Origin: an uncultured Clostridia bacterium
GTDB taxonomy: Bacteria > Bacillota > Clostridia > Peptostreptococcales > Anaerovoracaceae
Assembly (NCBI GenBank): GCA_934255545.1
Contig: CAKQOE010000042.1
Coordinates: 1-20,006, forward strand
DNA length: 20,006 nucleotides
Direction: 5' to 3'
Shown here: positions 1 to 7,268 of the stretch, one piece after another
Layout: every line of letters begins with the position of its first letter
Position numbering within the stretch: position 1 is the stretch's first letter
Made by a program: the position numbers and the translations under genes
The notes under the pieces: model-generated
Seen by the model: the letters and a program-made list of their open reading frames with translations, nothing else
The model's database searches: none
Told to the model about the DNA's origin: nothing

Positions 1-164
1 GAGGCTATGAAACATTTGATTCGGAAGAAGGAAGAAGACTGATGGACGAATGGGGAGTGCCGGAAGGATACACATGTCAGGGATTTGTTATATTAGGATA
101 TATAGACGGTGAACAGCCGAAAAGTAAACCAAGAAGATCAGGAAGAATTAAAATTATAGAATAA
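1..164 (+). CDS. Nitroreductase family protein, C-terminal fragment (5' end outside window)
   Basis: The reading frame is open from base 3 to the TAA at 162-164 and gives 53 residues of a C-terminus. The tail has the pattern common at the end of nitroreductase-family flavoproteins: a GFVILGYIDGEQP segment followed by a basic KPRRSGRIKIIE end. Family members are FMN-dependent NAD(P)H oxidoreductases, but the catalytic and FMN-binding part lies outside the window, so the substrate cannot be inferred. The next gene remnant begins about 25 bases downstream, which suggests both once belonged to one redox-related unit. The family call rests on the tail alone and is moderately secure. Confidence 0.6.
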   Translation, partial: GYETFDSEEGRRLMDEWGVPEGYTCQGFVILGYIDGEQPKSKPRRSGRIKIIE

Positions 165-189
165 ATGGAGAACAGATGGATCTAGCAAC

Positions 190-335
190 ATGTCTGAAAA
201 AATGGAACTGGTGGGAGTGCTTGCATTTGCAACAGTTGACAGTGAAGGAACACCTTTTGTCATCCGGCAGGAGCACTGCCTGCATTGTGGAAACTGTTAT
301 GAAAACTGCCGGTGAAAGCGGTGATCAGGAAATGA
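190..335 (+). pseudogene. Decayed pyridoxamine-phosphate-oxidase-like protein with C-terminal 4Fe-4S motif
   Basis: An ATG at 190 opens a frame reading MSEKMELVGVLAFATVDSEG, which resembles the N-terminal strand of flavin-binding PNPOx-like proteins. It continues directly into TPFVIRQEHCLHCGNCYENC, a ferredoxin-like cysteine cluster normally found at the far C-terminus of a longer protein in this group. The frame then stops at TGA 313-315. Shifting one base restores PVKAVIRK and a stop at 333-335, completing the expected CxxCxxCxxxCP motif. The sequence therefore shows one missing base near 309-310, and by inference a large in-frame deletion that joined the N- and C-terminal ends near the GAAGGA around 251. 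The parent enzyme would be roughly 200 or more residues. The product is presumably non-functional. Confidence 0.6.
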
Positions 336-394
336 ATACCGCGCTCCTGCTCCTTTACGGCGAGGAACAGCGGAAACGGTTCGATAAGCTTTAA
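332..394 (+). other. Possible 20-codon remnant or small ORF
   Basis: An ATG at 332 overlaps the restored stop of the preceding pseudogene as ATGA, the usual arrangement of translationally coupled genes. It reads MNTALLLLYGEEQRKRFDKL before TAA at 392-394. I do not recognise it. It may be the truncated start of a further gene lost in the same decay. There is no independent ribosome binding site, and coding status is doubtful. Confidence 0.25.
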
Positions 395-599
395 TTACAT
401 AACATGAATATACATAAGTCTGCTGATGAGCGATATTTTAAAATGATGTTAAGATCATATGAAATCGCTCTGACGCAGGCTTTTTTCATGTATAATATTC
501 AGATAACAGCAGGGCCCGGCCCCTGTAAATTAAGCTCAAAAAAATTCAAAAGGCAGCAAAAGGGTATAAGAAAAGTATCAAAAGGAGGATATCAGAAAT
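395..599 (+). promoter_or_regulatory. Intergenic leader of ABC operon with possible promoter
   Basis: This 205-base gap has no convincing gene. A TATAAT lies at 491-496, with CTGACG at 470-475 as the best -35. The spacing is only 15 bases, so the promoter is tentative. An imperfect hairpin (GCGAT...ATCGC, with inner ATGAT/ATCAT) spans roughly 430-468, and a small GC-rich hairpin CAGGG...CCCTG lies near 510-525. A strong Shine-Dalgarno AAGGAGG at 582-588 serves the ABC ATPase. Confidence 0.35.
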
Positions 600-1313
600 A
601 TGGGAACCATGCTTAAGATAGAACATTACACGAAATCGTTCGCATTTAAAAAAGCAGTAGACGATCTGTCACTCGAAATAAACGCAGGCGAGATATACGG
701 CTTCATAGGCCACAACGGCGCAGGAAAGACTACGACGCTGAAGGCTGTAGCCGGAATACTTCACTTTGACGCAGGCGAGATATATGTTGACGGCATATCA
801 GTAAAAAAGGATCCGCTTGAGTGCAAGCACCGCATAGCGTATATCCCGGATAACCCGGACATATATGATTTTATGACAGGTATACAGTATCTTAATTTTA
901 TAGCTGACATTTTCGGCGTAAACGCGTCCGACAGACTCGACCGGATACATCGTTATTCGGCAATGTTTGGTCTGACAGCCGACCTCGCCGAGCCGGTAAG
1001 CTCTTACTCTCACGGCATGAAGCAGAAGCTTGCGATAATATCAGCATGGGTCCATACGCCGAGGCTCATACTCATGGATGAACCGTTCGTAGGCCTCGAC
1101 CCGAAAGCGTCTCACCAGCTGAAGATCATGATGCGCGAGTTCTGCGACAACGGCGGAGCTATATTTTTCTCAACGCACGTGCTTGAGGTAGCAGAAAAGC
1201 TGTGCGACAAAGTGGCGATCATAAAAAACGGCAGACTCATAAAAGCCGGGACGATGGAAGAAGTAAAGGGCGATACATCGCTTGAAGAAGTATTTCTTGA
1301 ACTGGAGGGCTGA
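600..1313 (+). CDS. ABC transporter ATP-binding protein
   Basis: This 237-residue protein is the nucleotide-binding subunit of an ABC exporter and would power transport from the cytoplasmic face of the membrane. Visible motifs are Walker A GHNGAGKT at residues 37-44, the signature SHGMKQK near residue 138, Walker B LILMDEP near 157 followed by the FVGLD D-loop, and the H-loop STH near 190. The ATG at 600 has a strong AAGGAGG at 582-588, 11 bases away. The length is normal for ABC-2-type ATPases. It is followed two bases later by a large membrane protein, so the two form one transporter. The substrate is unknown. The pair recalls Ecs- or YthP/YthQ-like Firmicute exporters, but that resemblance is only general. 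Confidence 0.93.
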   Translation: MGTMLKIEHYTKSFAFKKAVDDLSLEINAGEIYGFIGHNGAGKTTTLKAVAGILHFDAGEIYVDGISVKKDPLECKHRIAYIPDNPDIYDFMTGIQYLNFIADIFGVNASDRLDRIHRYSAMFGLTADLAEPVSSYSHGMKQKLAIISAWVHTPRLILMDEPFVGLDPKASHQLKIMMREFCDNGGAIFFSTHVLEVAEKLCDKVAIIKNGRLIKAGTMEEVKGDTSLEEVFLELEG

Positions 1314-1315
1314 TA

Positions 1316-2920
1316 ATGTTAAATACGCTGCTAAAAAAACAGATGATGGAAATAAATCAGTCATTTTTCCACAGCAGAAAAACAGGGAAAAAACGCTCAC
1401 GAACGGCAGTAATGGTATCGATGGCGCTGTTTGCGATACTCATGGTCTTTGTGATAGGAGGCTTATTCCTTGCGATGTCGTGGATGCTGTCACCGCTTAT
1501 AGGACTTGGCATGTCGTGGATGTATTTCCTTATAATGGCGGCAGCGGCCATAGCCCTGGGACTGTTCGGAAGCGTTTTCAACACGTACTCAAGCCTTTAT
1601 CAGGCAAAAGACAACGACCTGCTGCTCTCCCTGCCGATACCGGTCAGATACATACTGTTCACCCGTCTGACGGGTGTTTACCTTATGGGTCTTATGTACA
1701 GCATGATCGTATTCATACCGGCAATCATAATATACTTGATAAATACAGACATAACACCTGCGGCCGTCGCCGGCCCGATAATATTTGCGCTGCTTTTAAG
1801 CGTTTTCGTGTTCGTACTCGCCTGCGCGCTCGGATGGGCCGTAGCAAAAGTATCGTCAAAGCTGCGAAACAAGAGCCTCGTGACGGTAGTGCTGTCGCTG
1901 GCCTTCCTTGGCGCGTATTACGTCCTGTATTTCAGAGCAAATGAGCTTATAAAGTCGCTCGTAGCAAATGCTGCATCAATAAGCTCGGCTGTAATGTCGC
2001 GCGCCCGCGCGCTGTACTTCATCGGAGACGCAGCAGCAGGAAACATGAAATCGCTTGCAGTCCTGACGGCAGCAACAGCAGCGCTTACAGCGCTCGTGCT
2101 TTATGTTATGGCAAAGACATTTTCAGCTGTTGCAACGTCGTCCGGAGGAGCGTCGCGCCGCGTTTACAGAGAAAAAGCCTCAGGCGCAAGAGTAAAGAGC
2201 GTACAGGCGGCGCTGCTTCAGAAGGAGTTCAGGCGCTTTGCTGCAAGCTCGACTTATATGCTGAACTGCGCGATGGGTACAGTATTTATGCTTATCGCGG
2301 CAGCGGCCTGCATCCTGAAAGGCGGATATGTCATCAACGCTGCAGCGCAGTTCGGCGGCAGCGGTCCCGCGCTTACAGTTATGGCTGCGATGGCTGTCTG
2401 CATGATGATGTCTGCAAACAACATATCAGCGCCGTCTATATCGATGGAAGGCTCGAGCCTGTGGATCGTGCGCTCAATGCCTGTGCGTCCTCAGGACATA
2501 CTGCGCGCAAAGCTTCGCCTTCATATGATAGTTACGGACATACCGGCTGTCATATGCATCGCCTGCCTGTGCATACTTCTCAGGCCGGGCCTGATAACAG
2601 CTGTGCTGATGCTTATCGTCGTTCTGGCATTCGGAACGCTCAGCGCGGAGTTCGGTCTGGCTATGAATATAAAAAATCCCAATATGAGCTGGACGAGCGA
2701 AACAGCTGCAGTAAAACAGAATTTCAGCGTCGCCGCTGTCATGTTCGGCGGATGGATAGCCATGGCTGTACTTACAGGTCTGTATATCCTGCTGAGCAGT
2801 ATAATACCGGCGCAACTGTATCTGGCTGTATGCGCAGCGGTCTTCGCAGCAGGCGCATCAGCTCTTTATAAATGGATAATGACAGCAGGTTCAGACGAAT
2901 TTGAGCGTATTTTCTCTTGA
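1316..2920 (+). CDS. ABC transporter permease, large ABC-2-type membrane protein
   Basis: This 534-residue, very hydrophobic protein starts two bases after the ATPase stop, with GGAGG of the preceding gene's last codons acting as its ribosome binding site. I count about ten to twelve membrane segments. The first lies near residues 31-56 after a basic, cytoplasm-facing N-terminus, and there is a basic cytoplasmic stretch (RRVYREKASGARVKS) near residues 280-295. A short conserved-looking stretch, DNDLLLSLPIPVRYI near residue 100, is typical of ABC-2 exporter permeases, where it lies in a cytoplasmic loop. It is the membrane partner of the upstream ATPase, and the substrate cannot be told from sequence. 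Its stop codon lies inside a TTGACA hexamer of a consensus-like promoter (see that entry). Confidence 0.88.
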   Translation: MLNTLLKKQMMEINQSFFHSRKTGKKRSRTAVMVSMALFAILMVFVIGGLFLAMSWMLSPLIGLGMSWMYFLIMAAAAIALGLFGSVFNTYSSLYQAKDNDLLLSLPIPVRYILFTRLTGVYLMGLMYSMIVFIPAIIIYLINTDITPAAVAGPIIFALLLSVFVFVLACALGWAVAKVSSKLRNKSLVTVVLSLAFLGAYYVLYFRANELIKSLVANAASISSAVMSRARALYFIGDAAAGNMKSLAVLTAATAALTALVLYVMAKTFSAVATSSGGASRRVYREKASGARVKSVQAALLQKEFRRFAASSTYMLNCAMGTVFMLIAAAACILKGGYVINAAAQFGGSGPALTVMAAMAVCMMMSANNISAPSISMEGSSLWIVRSMPVRPQDILRAKLRLHMIVTDIPAVICIACLCILLRPGLITAVLMLIVVLAFGTLSAEFGLAMNIKNPNMSWTSETAAVKQNFSVAAVMFGGWIAMAVLTGLYILLSSIIPAQLYLAVCAAVFAAGASALYKWIMTAGSDEFERIFS

Positions 2921-2944
2921 CACCTGCCGGGCAGGTGCTATAAT
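2917..2944 (+). promoter_or_regulatory. Consensus promoter with palindrome between -35 and -10
   Basis: TTGACA at 2917-2922 and TATAAT at 2939-2944 both match the sigma-A consensus perfectly, separated by 16 bases. The spacer is almost entirely filled by the perfect inverted repeat CACCTGCC-G-GGCAGGTG at 2921-2937, the classic position for a repressor operator. The -35 overlaps the stop codon of the permease gene. A transcript would start near 2951, inside the 5' arm of the following terminator hairpin. A promoter here is a strong sequence inference. The alternative is that the GC-rich palindrome is only an RNA hairpin ending the ABC operon. Confidence 0.6.
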
Positions 2945-2988
2945 AAAAAACATTGTAGATTGGTACTACCAATTTACGGTGTTTTTTT
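2945..2988 (+). terminator. Intrinsic terminator, bidirectional
   Basis: The arms 2945-2965 and 2967-2987 pair along their whole length (A-run with U-run, then ATTGGTA with TACCAAT around C2966) with only a few G-U pairs, followed by a run of T at 2982-2988. The A-run on the 5' side makes it usable from the opposite strand too. It ends the ABC operon. It also sits directly downstream of the consensus promoter at 2917-2944, so it could act as an attenuator for lrgAB. Confidence 0.85.
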
Positions 2989-3114
2989 ATTTTAGAAAAA
3001 GCTGCCGGAGCAATGTCCGGGTGTGACCGTTATGTCAGGCAGCAGCAGGCGCGCCGGGCGCGCGTCTTATACGCATTTATTGAAGTTTGTTAAATCGATC
3101 GAAGGAGAATTCTT

Positions 3115-3495
3115 TTGAAGTATTTACGCCAGTTTTTACTTATCGCAGCGCTTTCGTTTGTCGGGGAGCTGCTGCATTACATTATTCCGCTACCTGTGCC
3201 GGCAAGCATATACGGCATGGTGCTGCTTTTCATAGGGCTCATGACGGGTTGGATCCGCATAGATTCAGTCCGCGAGGTCGGAAAGTTCCTTATAGAGATA
3301 ATGCCTGTCATGTTTATACCGGCAGGCGTAGGCCTTATGGCCTCATGGGGCGTGCTGTCACCGATACTCGTACCGGCAGCTGTGATAACCGTAGTAACGA
3401 TCATGACGGTAATGATCGCTACGGGCTGGTCATCGCAGATAGTTATAAGAAGAGACAGAAAGAAAGCGAAAGCTGAAGCGGAGGTGAAAAGATAA
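3115..3495 (+). CDS. lrgA: LrgA/CidA family holin-like membrane protein
   Basis: This 126-residue protein has about four membrane segments and matches LrgA/CidA in length and pattern: an early LHYIIPLPVPASIYGMVLL stretch near residues 22-40 and a conserved EVGKFLIEIMPVMFIPAGVG region near 60-80. The family was first described as modulators of murein hydrolase export and autolysis. Homologues with LrgB in Bacillus subtilis (PftAB) and Streptococcus mutans take part in pyruvate transport. The start is TTG at 3115, chosen because GAAGGAG lies at 3101-3107; no ATG nearby fits. The lrgB start follows one base after the stop, so the two are cotranscribed. Confidence 0.9.
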   Translation: MKYLRQFLLIAALSFVGELLHYIIPLPVPASIYGMVLLFIGLMTGWIRIDSVREVGKFLIEIMPVMFIPAGVGLMASWGVLSPILVPAAVITVVTIMTVMIATGWSSQIVIRRDRKKAKAEAEVKR

Positions 3496-3496
3496 A

Positions 3497-4189
3497 ATGA
3501 ACGGTTTTTTCCAGGAATCGCTGTTTGCGGGAGTGACGCTCAGTTTGATAGCGTATTTTGCGGGAACGGTGTTAAAAAAGAAATTTAAGCTGGGAATATT
3601 CAATCCGCTGCTTATATCTATAGCGTTTACGATAATCGTGCTCGTCTGCGCGGGCGTAGATTACGATACATATAATGCAGGCGCAAAGTACCTTAGCTGG
3701 TTCCTTACACCGGCGACGGTGTGCCTCGCTATACCGCTTTACGAGCAGTGGAGCCTGCTTAAGGCAAATTACAAGGCTGTCATACTCGGCATCACATCAG
3801 GAGTCGTAACGAGCCTTCTGACGGTATTCGTACTGTCAAAGCTCATGGGACTCGACCACCGGGAGTATGTAACGATGCTTCCTAAGTCTATAACTACAGC
3901 TATCGGCATGGGCGTTTCTGAGGAGCTCGGAGGATACGTGACTATAACAGTTGCGGTCATAGTGCTTACGGGCGTGCTCGGAAACATCATGGGCGAAGCT
4001 ATATGCAAGATATTCAGGATAACAGAGCCGATGTCAAAGGGACTGGCTTTCGGTTCTGCAGCGCATGCTATAGGTACGGCTAAGGCCATAGAGCTCGGCG
4101 AAGTGGAGGGTGCGATGAGCAGCCTTGCCATAGCAGTGGCCGGGATCATGACAGTAGTCCTGTCATCTGTTTTCGCAGGCTTTATGTAG
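3497..4189 (+). CDS. lrgB: LrgB family membrane protein
   Basis: This 230-residue polytopic membrane protein has about six or seven hydrophobic segments. The C-terminal region SAAHAIGTAKAIELGEVEGA is the characteristic LrgB/CidB signature, and LPKSITTAIGMGVSEELGG near residue 130 is also typical. The length equals that of standard LrgB. Together with LrgA it forms the two-component LrgAB/PftAB-type system linked to pyruvate flux and control of autolysis. The start ATG at 3497 follows a GAGGTG sequence at the end of lrgA. No LytST or LytR regulator gene is present in the window. Confidence 0.92.
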   Translation: MNGFFQESLFAGVTLSLIAYFAGTVLKKKFKLGIFNPLLISIAFTIIVLVCAGVDYDTYNAGAKYLSWFLTPATVCLAIPLYEQWSLLKANYKAVILGITSGVVTSLLTVFVLSKLMGLDHREYVTMLPKSITTAIGMGVSEELGGYVTITVAVIVLTGVLGNIMGEAICKIFRITEPMSKGLAFGSAAHAIGTAKAIELGEVEGAMSSLAIAVAGIMTVVLSSVFAGFM

Positions 4190-4235
4190 TATATTATATA
4201 TTTGATGTAGTATTTATTTGATAAGGAGGCAGAAT

Positions 4236-4811
4236 ATGATAATCACAGTTGCAAGACAGTGCGGCTGCGAGGGCGACCAGATAGGAAAGGCTCTCGCAGA
4301 AAAGTACGGTATCCCTTATTACGATAAAGCAGCCATAAAAGACATGGCAAAGCAGAAGGGGCTTTATGAGAAGTACCCCGGCTTTTACGGTGAAGTACCG
4401 GCAGATACGCTGCTTTATACTATCTCAAAGACTGAAGATCCGGGAAGCTCATACAAAGTGCCTGAAAAAGCGCTGTCCGGCATAGTGGGGGATGATGATT
4501 TCGTACTTCTCGGAAGATGCGGAAATTACGCGTTCCGCGGCCATGAAAACCTTGTTTCGATATTTCTGAAGGGCGACATAAAAAAACGCGAGGAAAATGC
4601 CGCAGCAGAGTACCATGTTCCTGCGAGAAAGTCACATAATCTCGTAAAGGAGATGGATCAGAGAAGAAGAACGTATCATAAATATTACACAAATGAAGTA
4701 TGGGGGATGGCTGACAACTACGACCTGTGCATAGATGTGACAGAGCTTGGCGTTCAGGGCGCAGTCGAAATGGTCAGCACTTATATCGACCTGCTCGATG
4801 CGCAGCGGTAA
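4236..4811 (+). CDS. Cytidylate kinase-like family protein
   Basis: This 191-residue protein begins MIITVARQCGCEGDQIGKAL, the form of phosphate-binding N-terminus found in the cytidylate-kinase-like (Cytidylate_kin2) group. A GRCGNYAF segment near residue 90 and an arginine-rich lid-like region (MDQRRRTYHKYYT near 140-152) also fit. Family members are related to nucleoside monophosphate kinases, but the true substrate of this subgroup is unsettled. The ATG at 4236 is chosen over an upstream TTG at 4218 because the longer frame would translate its own ribosome binding site, AAGGAGG at 4223-4229. It lies 46 bases after lrgB with no terminator between, so it may share the lrgAB transcript. Confidence 0.82.
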   Translation: MIITVARQCGCEGDQIGKALAEKYGIPYYDKAAIKDMAKQKGLYEKYPGFYGEVPADTLLYTISKTEDPGSSYKVPEKALSGIVGDDDFVLLGRCGNYAFRGHENLVSIFLKGDIKKREENAAAEYHVPARKSHNLVKEMDQRRRTYHKYYTNEVWGMADNYDLCIDVTELGVQGAVEMVSTYIDLLDAQR

Positions 4812-5004
4812 GACCGCTGATACGGAAAATTACAATTAAGGATCATAAATATTTATTGTGTGTCGAAAATTGGGAGCAGGGGCAGCGGAAATGCGTGCGT
4901 ACATGCTCAAAGTCTGCTAAAATACTGGTATCAGGGCACTTTGCTGGATACATTTTACAAAGAACGCCCGAGTGACAGATATAACTGAGAAGATAGAGGT
5001 GAGT

Positions 5005-5685
5005 ATGCGCGGAAATATGTCGCTTGAATACGAGAAAGCCATAAACTACATTTACGGGCTGATGAAAGACGGAACTCTCAGAGAAGGCAGCCGTCTGCCG
5101 GCTGAACGGACTATATCGGAGGAAGTCGGTATAGGCAGAAATTCCACAAGAGAGGCGCTGAGCATCCTGCAGGGTATGGGACTCATAGAAAGCGTGCGCG
5201 GCTCCGGAAATTACGTTACAAGAAAAGCGGGTCAGTCTATAAAACAGACTATAAAAATGATGCTGGCTCTCGGAAGCATATCTGAAGAGGATGTGTGCGT
5301 TTTCCGGCGCGAGATGGAAAAATCAGTATGCTCGCTTCTCATTAGAAAAACACTGCCTCAGGCATCTAAACAGGAGATGGAGTACCTGCTGCACAAGATG
5401 AAGCACCTGCGCGGAAAGCGCCTGGCTGACGCGGATAAAGCGTTCCACGACCTGCTCATACAGGCAACGGAAAACGACCTGTGGATCATCATAATGGAAG
5501 CAGTTACGGATATCTACAGAGAGATGATGGACCGCGTCATAAGAAACGCCGATGAAGAAGCCCAGAACAGGCTCAGGCAGTGCCACGAGGATATATTCTC
5601 AGGCCTTACGGAGAAAAACTCTGAAAAGATGTTGCACGCGATAGAACAGCACTACGACATGACAGAAGAGCTGCTCAGCGTGTAG
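5005..5685 (+). CDS. GntR family transcriptional regulator, FadR (FCD) type
   Basis: This is a 226-residue DNA-binding regulator. The N-terminal winged helix covers about residues 8-72, with the typical GSRLPAERTISEEVGIGRNS and REALSILQGMGLIESVRGSG segments. The C-terminal all-helical FCD ligand domain carries the usual AFHDLLIQATEN pattern. FCD regulators commonly bind small carboxylic acids. The proximity to lrgAB, a possible pyruvate system, makes an organic-acid signal a reasonable guess but no more. The ATG at 5005 is preferred because GAGGTGAG lies just upstream; an in-frame GTG at 4972 has no ribosome binding site. The 193-base gap before it holds no gene and no clear promoter, although a TGGTATCA half-site-like sequence occurs near 4927. 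Confidence 0.88.
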   Translation: MRGNMSLEYEKAINYIYGLMKDGTLREGSRLPAERTISEEVGIGRNSTREALSILQGMGLIESVRGSGNYVTRKAGQSIKQTIKMMLALGSISEEDVCVFRREMEKSVCSLLIRKTLPQASKQEMEYLLHKMKHLRGKRLADADKAFHDLLIQATENDLWIIIMEAVTDIYREMMDRVIRNADEEAQNRLRQCHEDIFSGLTEKNSEKMLHAIEQHYDMTEELLSV

Positions 5686-5752
5686 CTGAACGGTATGACC
5701 GGCGCGGTGCGCATGACAGGCAGCAGCGCGCAGCAGACACAGGAGACACACT

Positions 5753-6739
5753 ATGAAAGATAAAGGAAGTGACCTTAAGAAAAAACTCCTGGAAAGCCTT
5801 CCGGACGAAATGGATGACGAGCTTTTCAGGCAGCTGCAGAGCGAGATAAGCAAGACTGTAAATGAATACGATGACAGCGGCGCAGACCGCGTACATGAAA
5901 ATGAAGATTCAAATGCAATAAATGGCAACGACAGTGCCGGCGTCACCGCCGGAGCAGGAAGCAAAGAGCCTGACGGCATTTTTGACGATCCGGACGGATC
6001 GGAATTCAGCTACGACCGTATAATGTCAGAAATGGCAGATGTAGAGATGCCGCCTGAACTGGAAGAGCGCCTCAGGAGGATAAATGAAGACTACCTAGCA
6101 GCATGCGAAGCAAAGGCTGAGCTTGAAAACAGAAAACAGAAGCGCGCCCGCCGCATGAAACGCATACGCTCCGCAGCCGCCGTAATAGCCGTTTTTGCAG
6201 TCATATCAGGCGGCATGATATGGAAAGCCCCACAGGCCGAAGCCTTCAGACTCAAGCTTTACGATACGATATTTTCACCGACCCGCGAAGACGTCGGCGT
6301 AGAATTCGTCGACACAGTCTACAACAACATGCCCGTTATAGAAGACGAAACGCTGAAAGCTAAAGCCAATGAGATAATCGAGCGTGACGGGTTTATACTT
6401 TATCCCAGTGTTTTGCCGGATGGGTATGAGGTTGAAAGTGTTGAAGCGGGTAATTATAACAAGATAGTATTTAAAAATTTTAATACTAATATTAAAATTG
6501 CTATGATGTACTACCCAAATCTAGGAATGGAATTATATAATGATTCCGATAATAGTGATAATATTGAAATGTTTGTAAATGGTCAATCTGCAGTATTTAG
6601 AGGAAGTGAGGGTAAAAATGAGCTTTATTGGGAATATGATAAATTTGAAATACAGTTGATTTCTTTTGATATGTCTATTACTGCAACAAATTTAGTCGAT
6701 GTAGCTAATGGAGTAAAAAAATATAATAATATTTTTTAA
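5753..6739 (+). CDS. DUF4367-type, anti-sigma-like single-pass membrane protein
   Basis: This 328-residue protein has an acidic, low-complexity cytoplasmic part (about residues 1-130), a basic stop KQKRARRMKRIR, one membrane segment near residues 139-157, and an outside domain resembling DUF4367 (about residues 205-328). The domain order is that of anti-sigma-factor-like proteins, but no sigma factor gene is adjacent. The ribosome binding site AGGAG sits seven bases before the ATG. Base composition changes abruptly near 6390-6420 (about residue 213). Upstream codons are GC-balanced and downstream codons are strongly AT-rich, so the domain's 3' end looks imported or recombined. The function is unknown; it may sense envelope conditions. 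Confidence 0.75.
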   Translation: MKDKGSDLKKKLLESLPDEMDDELFRQLQSEISKTVNEYDDSGADRVHENEDSNAINGNDSAGVTAGAGSKEPDGIFDDPDGSEFSYDRIMSEMADVEMPPELEERLRRINEDYLAACEAKAELENRKQKRARRMKRIRSAAAVIAVFAVISGGMIWKAPQAEAFRLKLYDTIFSPTREDVGVEFVDTVYNNMPVIEDETLKAKANEIIERDGFILYPSVLPDGYEVESVEAGNYNKIVFKNFNTNIKIAMMYYPNLGMELYNDSDNSDNIEMFVNGQSAVFRGSEGKNELYWEYDKFEIQLISFDMSITATNLVDVANGVKKYNNIF

Positions 6740-6803
6740 ATTATGTCACAAAAAGCACCTTTATTTTTGTTTATATATTGAGAGGTGAGCAAGGAGGTGT
6801 TTT

Positions 6804-7268
6804 TTGAAATATATTAGAGTTTTATTGATGGCAATTTCTATCATAATGATATTTACATCAATATTAAGTGTTGCAGCTGAATCTAAGATCGATGAAAGGA
6901 TAGATTCAGAATTATTATCGCCAAGATATGCAATTCCTATGTCAATTGCTATTGCATTTGGATTTAATAATTCATCTGATCCATATATGTCAGCATCAGT
7001 AGTTAATATCTCTGCTGAAAACGATGATGTTGATTATTTTATATTAAGAGTAGTTTTAGAAAAATATTCAAGCTCAGGGTATAAGGTAATTAAAACATGG
7101 AGGGATGTAAAAGCAACTATGGATAGTTGTGGAATTGCATCATTTGAAAGAAACTATAAATTAAGTGAACATGGTTCTTATCGTATAAGAGTATCTGGTG
7201 AAGGATATAAAGGTTCTAAATGTGTAGTTACTTTTTCGAATAAAACAAGTAAAGTTATGAGTTGCTAA
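6804..7268 (+). CDS. Small secreted protein of unknown function
   Basis: This 154-residue protein has a clear signal peptide: MKYIRV, a hydrophobic core LLMAISIIMIFTSILSV, then a likely cleavage after VAA near residue 25. The mature part has alternating strand-like stretches, ends in SYRIRVSGEGYKGSKCVVTF, and has three cysteines. I do not recognise a family; the pattern suggests a small beta-sandwich. The start is TTG at 6804, fixed by AAGGAGG at 6791-6797. It lies 64 bases after the DUF4367 gene with no terminator between, and shares that gene's very AT-rich 3' composition. The two were probably acquired together and may act together outside the cell. Confidence 0.7.
   Translation: MKYIRVLLMAISIIMIFTSILSVAAESKIDERIDSELLSPRYAIPMSIAIAFGFNNSSDPYMSASVVNISAENDDVDYFILRVVLEKYSSSGYKVIKTWRDVKATMDSCGIASFERNYKLSEHGSYRIRVSGEGYKGSKCVVTFSNKTSKVMSC

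Noticed and set aside
404..616. 70-residue ORF before the ABC ATPase
   Set aside because: It runs through the ribosome binding site and start of the ABC gene, has no ribosome binding site of its own and no protein-like pattern.
1282..1944. 220-residue ORF overlapping the ABC permease in another frame
   Set aside because: The permease frame has clear membrane segments and an ideal start; the alternative is rich in Arg, His and Cys with no known pattern.
4218..4235. TTG start 18 bases upstream for the cytidylate-kinase-like gene
   Set aside because: It would translate the AAGGAGG ribosome binding site that serves ATG 4236, and the family motif starts at MIITVARQ.
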